Shown piece after piece: positions 8,721-14,180 of a DNA stretch of 15,748 nt. The position numbers and the translations under genes were made by a program. The notes beneath the pieces were generated by a model. It had not been told where the DNA came from. It did no database searches and worked only from the letters and a program-made list of their open reading frames with translations. The stretch lies in contig JAHKAT010000127.1 of assembly GCA_018825925.1 (NCBI GenBank), positions 1 through 15,748 of the forward strand. Direction: 5' to 3'. The DNA comes from Bacteroidota bacterium (GTDB taxonomy: Bacteria > Bacteroidota > Bacteroidia > Flavobacteriales_D > Crocinitomicaceae). Each line of letters opens with the position of its first letter. Position 1 is the first letter of the stretch.

Positions 8721-9224
8721 TTATTCGTGAATTTGTTTAATCACCTTCGTTTGTGTTTTTTTTGTTCCTTCTGGTGTTTTTTCAGATTCAATTTGTTTCA
8801 GTTTTTCTTCGGCTTCTTGCCCTTTATAGACTTCAATTTTTTCGAGACCATTTTCAACGGTTTTTACCGTCAAGGTTTTCACTCCGTCTTTTTCTTCCAT
8901 TCTAACTTCTTTGGTTTTCCCTTTTTCAATGTTTTCTGTTGTTTTACTTGAGGATCCTTGTTTTTCAACGGTCATTTTTTTAGTGGCCATTTTCTTTTTC
9001 ATCTCCTCAGATTCTTTTTGTAACTCTTCCAGCTTTTGATCTGCAGCGGCCCCTTCGAAATTCTCAATGGTGGTTTTACCGTTTTCAGTGGTAGTTACTT
9101 TTAGTTTTTTAACGCCGTTTACTTCTTCAACGCTAACTTCTTTTTTCAGTTCTTTTTTACCAGATTGCGAAAATGCGGGTAAAACAAATAGTAAAAAAGC
9201 AAAAGTTGCCAATAAATTCTTCAT
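8721..9224 (-). CDS. secreted/periplasmic protein built from two copies of one module
   Basis: 167 residues, not a family I recognise. A Sec signal peptide is clear (K at 3, hydrophobic stretch 4-17, likely cut after FSQ at residue 20). The mature protein is very rich in Lys and Glu and has almost no aromatic residues. Residues 28-70 and 105-147 align without gaps at 21 of 43 positions, each copy containing a DG/NG-V-K-x-L-x-V-x-T-x-ENG core, an I-E strand and a charged stretch that looks helical. The link between them (71-104) is Lys/Glu/Ser/Thr-rich. The ENG and DGVK turns with alternating hydrophobics suggest a small beta sheet followed by a coiled coil. The gene lies 72 nt after engB, with a likely engB terminator between, and is followed by a strong terminator, so it is probably monocistronic. 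Location in the envelope is inferred from the signal peptide; function is unknown. Confidence 0.85.
   Translation of the reverse strand: MKNLLATFAFLLFVLPAFSQSGKKELKKEVSVEEVNGVKKLKVTTTENGKTTIENFEGAAADQKLEELQKESEEMKKKMATKKMTVEKQGSSSKTTENIEKGKTKEVRMEEKDGVKTLTVKTVENGLEKIEVYKGQEAEEKLKQIESEKTPEGTKKTQTKVIKQIHE
8784..9143 (-). repeat. internal 43-residue duplication in the secreted protein
   Basis: The codons for residues 28-70 and 105-147 encode two homologous units offset by 77 residues. Shared positions include KEV, EE, GVK, L, V, T, ENG, IE, G and KL. Identity is about half and no gap is needed, which points to an old in-gene duplication. Confidence 0.8.
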
Positions 9225-9273
9225 AATTATACGTTTTATTGTTTAATCAATGATACATCAATTTTTTCGTTCG

Positions 9274-9298
9274 AAAAAGCTAAAAGTTGTTAAGCTTT
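9274..9298 (-). terminator. possible terminator of engB
   Basis: On the minus strand AAAGCT and AGCTTT pair across an 11-base loop and run into TTTTT. The left arm overlaps the engB stop codon. The stem is short and AT-rich. A palindrome (TTTTTCG-TT-CGAAAAA, 9263-9278) follows directly and could contribute. Confidence 0.45.
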
Positions 9299-9896
9299 AT
9301 TCTTTTAAGTCACTCAGTATTTCACCTATGTAGTTCAAAATCTTCTCCTTACCAAAGGAAGATTCGCTGCTTGTTGAGAAATGAGGAGGCATTACTTCCC
9401 AGTATTTCAACATTTCTCTTTTGTATTTGGCTAAGTTTTTTTGAAGAACGGTACTAGATATTTTGTCTATTTTGGTAAAAACCATAGAAAAAGGGATACC
9501 TCTTTCACCGCACCAATTCATAAACTCTAAATCAATTTTTTGAGGCTCAAGTCGCGAATCTAGAAGTACAAATACATTCATCAATTGTTTGCTTCCGGTT
9601 AAATATTCAGAAATAAACTTTTCCCAAGCAAAACGAGATGTTTTTGAGGCCTTGGCATATCCATATCCTGGTAAATCAACGAGGTACCATTTTTCATTAA
9701 TCAAAAAATGGTTGATTAATTGTGTTTTCCCTGGTTTTCCAGATGTTTTCGCTAGTTTTTTATTACCAACCAACATATTAATCAAGGAAGATTTCCCTAC
9801 ATTAGAACGGCCGATAAAGGCAAATTCTTCACGGTCGGTTGGAATTTTCTTAGCATCTGAATTGCTTATGGTAAAAACGGCTTGCTTGATTTCCAC
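9297..9896 (-). CDS. engB: ribosome biogenesis GTP-binding protein EngB (YsxC/YihA)
   Basis: 199 residues, the usual length for this TRAFAC-class GTPase, which is needed for assembly of the large ribosomal subunit. The start codon is GTG at 9896; it gives the expected N-terminus (MEIKQAVFTISNSD). All nucleotide-binding motifs are present: G1 GRSNVGKS (residues 29-36), the switch I Thr in the GKPGKTQLINHF segment, G3 DLPGYG (74-79), G4 TKID (141-144) and a G5-like TSSES (175-179). The G1 form and the PGKTQ and PGYGYA stretches are diagnostic of EngB rather than Era or Der. It is divergent from the metal-binding lipoprotein gene, with a TAACTTTG promoter element 19 nt upstream of the GTG. Low SD strength plus a GTG start suggests modest expression, an inference only. 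Confidence 0.97.
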   Translation of the reverse strand: MEIKQAVFTISNSDAKKIPTDREEFAFIGRSNVGKSSLINMLVGNKKLAKTSGKPGKTQLINHFLINEKWYLVDLPGYGYAKASKTSRFAWEKFISEYLTGSKQLMNVFVLLDSRLEPQKIDLEFMNWCGERGIPFSMVFTKIDKISSTVLQKNLAKYKREMLKYWEVMPPHFSTSSESSFGKEKILNYIGEILSDLKE

Positions 9897-9915
9897 TCTG
9901 AGTTGATTTTGAAAG

Positions 9916-9923
9916 CAAAGTTA
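9916..9923 (-). promoter_or_regulatory. candidate -7 promoter element of engB
   Basis: The minus strand reads TAACTTTG, an exact TAnnTTTG match, 19 nt before the GTG start. A TTTA lies 20 nt upstream of it, a three-of-four match to the -33 TTTG element. Confidence 0.5.
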
Positions 9924-10019
9924 ACCAAATTGAAAGAGTGTAGTAAAGCAAGTGAAAGGCAACTATATTTTTGTTTGACCGTTTATTTAGATAGGCATGC
10001 ATTTTTTATTCACAACTTA

Positions 10020-10052
10020 TTTTTAATTGTGGAAAAAGATTTGTAATATTTG
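10020..10052 (+). promoter_or_regulatory. candidate promoter of the HMA lipoprotein gene
   Basis: AATATTTG at 10045-10052 matches TAnnTTTG at five of six fixed positions and lies 20 nt before the ATG at 10073. A T-rich TTTT/TTTA stretch at 10021-10025 sits at the -33 distance. The match is moderate. Confidence 0.35.
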
Positions 10053-10072
10053 TGGCTCGAAAATTTAGTTTT

Positions 10073-10576
10073 ATGAAATTCTTACTTACTGTATTGGCTG
10101 TTGCTTTCTTGTTTTCCTCTTGTTCTGAAGGAAATAAGGACCAAGCTCCTCAAACAACTTTGGCAAAAGATGATGCAGTTAAGGTTGTAGGTAACCGAAT
10201 TTTGACGCTAGAGATTGAAGGCATGACCTGTGTTATGGGTTGTGGAGGAACGATTCGAAAAGAATTGGCTGACACAAAAGCAATTGAATCTTGTGAATTT
10301 GAATTTGAAGAAGGCAGAGCCAAAAACACGGCTAAAATTTCATTTGACAAGGATAAAATTTCTGTAGATAAAATTATTTCAATCGTTTCAACAATTAATA
10401 AGGGTCAATTCAAAGTTGGCTCATCCGCTTCTGAAGATGTTTCTGTAAACATTCGCACGAAAGTGGAAGAAGTTTCTAGCGATAAAGCTGAAAATAGTCG
10501 AATGAAAGTAGCATCTCAAACAGAGTTTGATATTCCAAATTTTGTTGAAATCCTTGCTAGCTTTTTTCATAATTAA
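10073..10576 (+). CDS. lipoprotein with heavy-metal-associated (HMA) domain, CxxxC variant
   Basis: 167 residues from the ATG at 10073; an upstream in-frame GTG (10052) would add seven residues ahead of the signal peptide and overlaps a likely promoter element. Residues 1-16 form a lipoprotein signal peptide, with C17 in LFSSC as the probable lipidation site. Residues about 43-115 fit the ferredoxin-like HMA fold (strand LTLEIEGMTC, helix, strand, strand CEFEFEE, KISFDKDKIS, helix). The metal loop reads GMTCVMGC, with C53 and C57 spaced CxxxC instead of the usual CxxC; C74 is a further cysteine. The fold suggests Cu(I) or another soft metal handled at the membrane surface, but the spacing makes the metal uncertain. 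The C-terminal 50 residues resemble nothing known to me. The alpha/beta hydrolase gene begins 25 nt downstream, so the two may share a transcript. No P-type ATPase is nearby. Confidence 0.88.
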   Translation: MKFLLTVLAVAFLFSSCSEGNKDQAPQTTLAKDDAVKVVGNRILTLEIEGMTCVMGCGGTIRKELADTKAIESCEFEFEEGRAKNTAKISFDKDKISVDKIISIVSTINKGQFKVGSSASEDVSVNIRTKVEEVSSDKAENSRMKVASQTEFDIPNFVEILASFFHN

Positions 10577-10601
10577 TCTAAATTCAAGGCCTAAATAGCC
10601 A

Positions 10602-11363
10602 ATGAAAATCCATTATCGTATTTTAGGTGAAGGCCAGCCACTGATAATTTTACATGGCTTATTCGGCTATTCAGATAATTGGCAAACTCACGCCAAAAAA
10701 TTAGCAGATTATTTCAAAGTCTATCTAGTCGATCAAAGAAATCATGGACTCTCTCCCTGGTCCGAGGAATTCAATTATGATCTGATGGCTGGAGATTTAA
10801 AGGAATTACTCGATGCAGAAAAGTTAGAGTCAATTTATCTTCTTGGTCATTCGATGGGTGGAAAAACGGCCATTCGCTTTAGTCAATTGTTTCCTGAAAT
10901 GGTTGAAAAACTTCTGGTTGTTGATATTGGAATCAAAACTTATCCTTCACATCACGACTCCATTTTAAAGGGTTTAAAAGCGATCGACTTGGAGACGATT
11001 ACTTCTCGTTCGGAAGCAGAAGAACAAATGCTACCATTTATTCCTTCTTTTGGAGTTAGACAATTTTTATTAAAGAATTTGTATTGGGAAGAAAAAGGAA
11101 AGTTGGCCTGGAGGATGAATATCCCTGTTTTGGAGAGAGAAATAGACGTTATTTTGGCTGGTTTGCCTAAAGTAGAAATCGGCATACCGAGCTTGTTTAT
11201 TCGCGGAGCTCAGTCGGATTACATTGTCGATGAGGATTTGGATACTTTAGAGTCGTTGATTTTTGACATGGACTTGGTGACAATTGAAAATGCAGGACAT
11301 TGGGTTCATGCCGAAGCACCTGAAGAATTTATGGAGGCGGTTCTTGGATTTTTACTTCGCTAG
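10602..11363 (+). CDS. alpha/beta hydrolase, YbfF/ABHD11-like esterase
   Basis: 253 residues with no signal peptide, so cytoplasmic. The fold signature is complete: HGLFG oxyanion-hole segment (residues 18-22), nucleophile S84 in GHSMGG, probable acid D206 in RGAQSDYI, and H233 in AGHWVHAE. The stretch VDQRNHGLSP (43-52) is characteristic of the YbfF/ABHD11 branch, whose members hydrolyse short acyl esters or thioesters; the natural substrate is not known and cannot be read here. The catalytic triad is intact, so it should be active. It lies 25 nt after the HMA lipoprotein gene and 90 nt before the VWA gene, with no clear terminator on either side. A link to metal handling is not supported by anything but proximity. 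Confidence 0.93.
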   Translation: MKIHYRILGEGQPLIILHGLFGYSDNWQTHAKKLADYFKVYLVDQRNHGLSPWSEEFNYDLMAGDLKELLDAEKLESIYLLGHSMGGKTAIRFSQLFPEMVEKLLVVDIGIKTYPSHHDSILKGLKAIDLETITSRSEAEEQMLPFIPSFGVRQFLLKNLYWEEKGKLAWRMNIPVLEREIDVILAGLPKVEIGIPSLFIRGAQSDYIVDEDLDTLESLIFDMDLVTIENAGHWVHAEAPEEFMEAVLGFLLR

Positions 11364-11407
11364 AAAATGATTCGCTATTAAGCTTTTCTTCCTACTTTTT
11401 ACTCATT

Positions 11408-11439
11408 TTTAATATCCCTAAATCAAGGCAAGATATTTG
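11408..11439 (+). promoter_or_regulatory. candidate promoter of the VWA gene
   Basis: GATATTTG at 11432-11439 matches TAnnTTTG at five of six fixed positions, 14 nt before the ATG at 11454; TTTA at 11408-11411 lies 20 nt upstream of it. The arrangement resembles the one before the HMA lipoprotein gene. Confidence 0.35.
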
Positions 11440-11453
11440 CAAATTGAATCTAT

Positions 11454-12920
11454 ATGCAGAAATTAATTTTAATCCTTTTTACATTTTTTAGTGTTACCTG
11501 CTTGTTTAGCCAAACCTCGATAAGCACCAATAGCCATGATTTTGGCGAGTTGAATGTCTTTTCTGATCGATATATGGATGTGGTTTTAAGTTCAACAGGA
11601 ACCAAGAAAAACTACCTATTACGTATTAAAAAACCAAACGAAGTGGTTTTTTTAGTCAAAGGAAAAGAATTGACACAAGACAGTATCATCACAATTCGCC
11701 TGCAGGTAAACCCGAAACAAAAAGGAAAATTTAAACATGAAATTGAAATTTTCACGAGTGACAGAATGGAACCATTTTACGTGAAATTGACAGGGGACAT
11801 GACCGAAAATCCTCCGAATGATTTAAATGCTTTTCAAAATTGTCCAGCTTTTGGAAGTAATCCAACGAATGCGACGGATTTTAAGATGAATATTGCTGTG
11901 ATTGACGCTGAAACAAAGTTACCAATTGAAAAATCAACGGTGCACATCGTTCAAAACGGACGGTCGAAATATGCTTTTAGAACCAATGATGAAGGTAGAA
12001 TCAGTGAAAAGGTTCCATTGGGTTACAGTTATTTTTATGTCTCCAAGGATGGTTATGAACCTGCAGAAACAGGAACCTACGTGAATAGCCAAAGAAATCA
12101 GTTGGTGCTTGAATTGAAGAAAAAAGAGGAATTAGTACAAATCGTACAAACTACCACTACAGAAGATCAAGTGGTGGTGATTGATTTAAATGAGTCGAGT
12201 AATGAAAAAGCGGAGGAGGAATCAATCGTGGAGTTGAAGGTGGAAGATCCTTTTAAAGAAGAGCAACCAATTGTTGAGATAAAGTTAGAGGATAAAATTA
12301 AGGAGGAAGAGGTTTTTGTGCCTACTGCATTAACGGGTTTAAGCGCATCGGATTTTAGCGAAACATATTTCAAGCCTGTCAATGTAACTTTTGTTTTAGA
12401 TATTTCTTCTTCCATGCGAGCGGGAGATAAAATGGAACTTTTGAAGTTTTCTTTGAATTCTTTAAATCAACAATTAAGAGCACAAGACAAAGTGTCACTG
12501 GTTACTTATGCAGATAATGCAAGGAGTTTAATTGCACCCATTGCTGGGGATGAACGAGCGACCATGGAAAAAACAGTCGACGATCTTAAGGCCTCTGGAT
12601 TAACAGCTGGAGGAGAAGGAATAAAACTGGGTTATAAAGAGAATATGAAAGGATTTTTAAGCGACGGCGCCAATCACGTAATTGTGATCACAGATGGTGC
12701 GTTTAATAGAAATTCAAAAGATTATCAGAAATATGTTCGAAAATACAAGCGCAAAGGAATCACACTGTCAATTGTAGGAATCAAGAACAAAGAAACGGAC
12801 GCTGGTGAAATGGAAGATGCTGCTAAACTTGGCGGAGGGCGATATATTCCAATAATGAAATTAGCTGATGCTCAAAACAACTTGTTTCAAGAAATTCGCT
12901 TGATTACTTATAAATACTGA
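11454..12920 (+). CDS. secreted von Willebrand factor A domain protein
   Basis: 488 residues. A Sec signal peptide ends at about residue 20 (LFSQ). Then: an Ig-like domain about 22-115 beginning HDFGELNVFSDRYMDV, similar to the DUF1573/ASH type; a carboxypeptidase-regulatory-like beta module about 144-222 (FKMNIAVIDAETKLPIEKS, then SKDGYEPAE); an acidic linker about 223-290 with a short repeat; and a VWA domain about 306-486. The VWA metal site is complete: DISSS (D316, S318, S320), T384 in SGLTAGGEGI, and D414 in VITDG. The closing part (KLGGGRYIPI) matches YfbK-like VWA proteins. These domains suggest a calcium- or magnesium-dependent binding protein in the periplasm or at the surface; the ligand is unknown. 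No C-terminal sorting domain is visible. Its stop abuts the stop of the convergent lipoprotein gene without an intervening base. Confidence 0.93.
   Translation: MQKLILILFTFFSVTCLFSQTSISTNSHDFGELNVFSDRYMDVVLSSTGTKKNYLLRIKKPNEVVFLVKGKELTQDSIITIRLQVNPKQKGKFKHEIEIFTSDRMEPFYVKLTGDMTENPPNDLNAFQNCPAFGSNPTNATDFKMNIAVIDAETKLPIEKSTVHIVQNGRSKYAFRTNDEGRISEKVPLGYSYFYVSKDGYEPAETGTYVNSQRNQLVLELKKKEELVQIVQTTTTEDQVVVIDLNESSNEKAEEESIVELKVEDPFKEEQPIVEIKLEDKIKEEEVFVPTALTGLSASDFSETYFKPVNVTFVLDISSSMRAGDKMELLKFSLNSLNQQLRAQDKVSLVTYADNARSLIAPIAGDERATMEKTVDDLKASGLTAGGEGIKLGYKENMKGFLSDGANHVIVITDGAFNRNSKDYQKYVRKYKRKGITLSIVGIKNKETDAGEMEDAAKLGGGRYIPIMKLADAQNNLFQEIRLITYKY
12225..12308 (+). repeat. short acidic repeat in the VWA protein linker
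   Basis: Residues 258-270 and 273-285 read IVELKVEDPFKEE and IVEIKLEDKIKEE, nine of 13 identical at a 15-residue period. They form the linker between the beta modules and the VWA domain. Confidence 0.7.
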
Positions 12921-13337
12921 TTAAAGAATAGACAAGATTAAGTCTTCAAGTCCATCAATAGAGATTAAGTGAATTGAATTTTCAGTTTCTTTTCCGATTG
13001 AATAAGTACTTGTAAGCTTAGTTTTTGGGTTCTCAATGGCAATTTCTCTACTTCTTTCATCAAAACTCCAAGTTCCTGTTTCAACAACCGATTCTTTAAT
13101 TCCTAAATAATCATATTGATCTGTTTTTGAAAAATGCCCATCTTGATTGAAGGTAACGGTTGCTTTACGAGTAAACGCATCATTAAATTTAACGACCTGT
13201 TTCCAATTGCATTTCGTTAATTTTGAAGCAAGAGGATCGCGATTTAAATATCGACTCGTAACATCTGGAGCGTCATGACTACAAGAGAAAATGACAGTAA
13301 TCATCATGAATGAATAGAATGTGAAGTTTGCAGTCAT
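12921..13337 (-). CDS. lipocalin-like small lipoprotein
   Basis: 138 residues from the ATG at 13337; internal ATGs at codons 11 and 12 are alternatives, but the upstream one gives a normal leader length behind a good promoter. A hydrophobic segment ends in VIFSC, with C19 as the likely lipid-attached cysteine. The rest has the pattern of lipocalin-like Bacteroidota lipoproteins: a W near the start of the barrel (CNWKQVVKF), then VTFNQDGHFSKTD, TGTWSFDERSREIAI and a STYSIG strand. Such proteins are anchored in the envelope and have no defined ligand. The gene faces the VWA gene: the two stop codons sit side by side, and no hairpin separates them. It has its own promoter (13374-13405), so it is probably not part of the DUF349/membrane protein transcript. 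Confidence 0.85.
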   Translation of the reverse strand: MTANFTFYSFMMITVIFSCSHDAPDVTSRYLNRDPLASKLTKCNWKQVVKFNDAFTRKATVTFNQDGHFSKTDQYDYLGIKESVVETGTWSFDERSREIAIENPKTKLTSTYSIGKETENSIHLISIDGLEDLILSIL

Positions 13338-13373
13338 GTCTCGTTAGTTAGTTTTTCAATGCGCTTAGGCTTT

Positions 13374-13405
13374 CAAATATATTCGAAAAATCGCACTAAA
13401 TCAAA
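13374..13405 (-). promoter_or_regulatory. promoter of the lipocalin-like lipoprotein gene
   Basis: On the minus strand TTTG (13405-13402), a 20-nt spacer, and TATATTTG (13381-13374) match both elements of the Bacteroidota consensus TTTG-N19-21-TAnnTTTG exactly. The expected start leaves a leader of roughly 30 nt before the ATG at 13337. This is the best promoter in the window. Confidence 0.75.
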
Positions 13406-13451
13406 TCTTTTTTTAAAATTGGGACAATATTTTTTAAAATCTAGATTTGAT
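13400..13451. repeat. inverted repeat overlapping the lipoprotein promoter
   Basis: ATCAAATCT (13400-13408) and AGATTTGAT (13443-13451) are perfect inverted copies separated by 34 bases. The interior is AT-rich and holds two direct copies of TTTTTTAAAA (13409-13418 and 13430-13439). One arm covers the -33 TTTG of the promoter. No T run follows on either strand, which argues against a terminator. Confidence 0.55.
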
Positions 13452-13463
13452 AAAAACAGAAAA

Positions 13464-13480
13464 TTGAGACAAAAGCTCAA
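13464..13480 (-). terminator. weak terminator after the membrane protein gene
   Basis: On the minus strand TTGAG, a 7-base loop and CTCAA form a 5-bp stem followed by TTTTCTGTTTTT. It lies about 30 nt after the stop at 13508. The stem is short, so this is tentative. Confidence 0.4.
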
Positions 13481-13507
13481 GAATAACATGGCATTTTGGC
13501 GCCAATA

Positions 13508-14179
13508 TTATAGTATTCCTTTCACTGATTCGTCTAAAAAAACTTTTTCGCGGTCTACAAATGGCAAGAAAGAATTTACAAAATCTTTGGCATCTTCTAC
13601 CGCCGCAAGTGGAAGGCTCAATTGAAGTTCACCGACATAGTCGAAATAAATAGTTTCGTGACTCATATGGACCTTGCGTAAACCATGAAAATACACTACA
13701 GAAACCTCTCTATCTGCCAAAACGATGGCCTTTTTCGTAATTCCAATTTTCCAGCCCTTTCCTTTGGTCCCAATAAAGGCGAAGACAATACTGTCGACAA
13801 AGCCGAGTCCATAAGCTAGATAGATAGGGGTACCAAAAGGAAATATACTGTGAATTCCGAGGCAGACATACAATAAAATAAAAGCTTCTAACAAAGTGTA
13901 TAGTACCGCTCTTTTTCTTCTGATGGGTGCAATGTCTTGAATAGATACAAAGCGCTTTGTTTGTCGCAAAAGCCGCATACCGAACCATCTTTTAGCACTT
14001 CTTCGCATCAGGATTAGAAAGACGAGTAACCCTAAACACCACTGAATCATAATGATATAAGGCAGTTGTGCACCTGTAGTTTTGAGAAAGTCCAAAGGCA
14101 AATCGTAACCAACGTAAATGCAAAACATCAGGATGGGTATGGTCAGAAAGAGCAGGGTAACATTGGTCATTTGATTCAT
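13508..14179 (-). CDS. four-helix membrane protein with C-terminal cytoplasmic domain
   Basis: 223 residues, no family recognised with certainty. Hydrophobic segments at about 7-24, 39-58, 91-113 and 116-138 predict four membrane helices; the loop between helices 2 and 3 is strongly basic (RRSAKRWFGMRLLRQTKR and RRKR), so it and both termini should be cytoplasmic. The C-terminal 80 residues (KGWKIGITKKAIVLADREVS, then VYFHGLRKVHMSHETIYFDY) alternate hydrophobic and polar residues like the small beta-rich PH-like domains found in bacterial membrane proteins. The ATG is one base after the stop of the DUF349 gene, so translation is probably coupled and the two products may act together. Nothing suggests a transporter or enzyme. 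Existence as a gene is well supported by length, coupling and membrane pattern; function is unknown. Confidence 0.82.
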   Translation of the reverse strand: MNQMTNVTLLFLTIPILMFCIYVGYDLPLDFLKTTGAQLPYIIMIQWCLGLLVFLILMRRSAKRWFGMRLLRQTKRFVSIQDIAPIRRKRAVLYTLLEAFILLYVCLGIHSIFPFGTPIYLAYGLGFVDSIVFAFIGTKGKGWKIGITKKAIVLADREVSVVYFHGLRKVHMSHETIYFDYVGELQLSLPLAAVEDAKDFVNSFLPFVDREKVFLDESVKGIL

Positions 14180-14180
14180 C

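Noticed and set aside
9263..9278. Palindrome TTTTTCG-TT-CGAAAAA after engB as an operator
   Set aside because: It is AT-rich, close to a possible terminator and to no clear promoter, so I do not list it as a regulatory site.
10052..10072. GTG start of the HMA lipoprotein seven codons upstream
   Set aside because: It would put extra residues before a typical lipoprotein signal peptide and overlaps a probable promoter element.
11362..11389. AGAAAA / TTTTCT pair after the alpha/beta hydrolase as a terminator
   Set aside because: The six-pair stem is almost all A-U with a long loop and no proper T run.
13359..13625. Plus-strand open frame of 88 codons between the lipoprotein and membrane protein genes
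   Set aside because: It runs across the promoter and inverted repeat and then into the well-supported membrane protein gene on the other strand; its composition is low-complexity basic and it has no domain.
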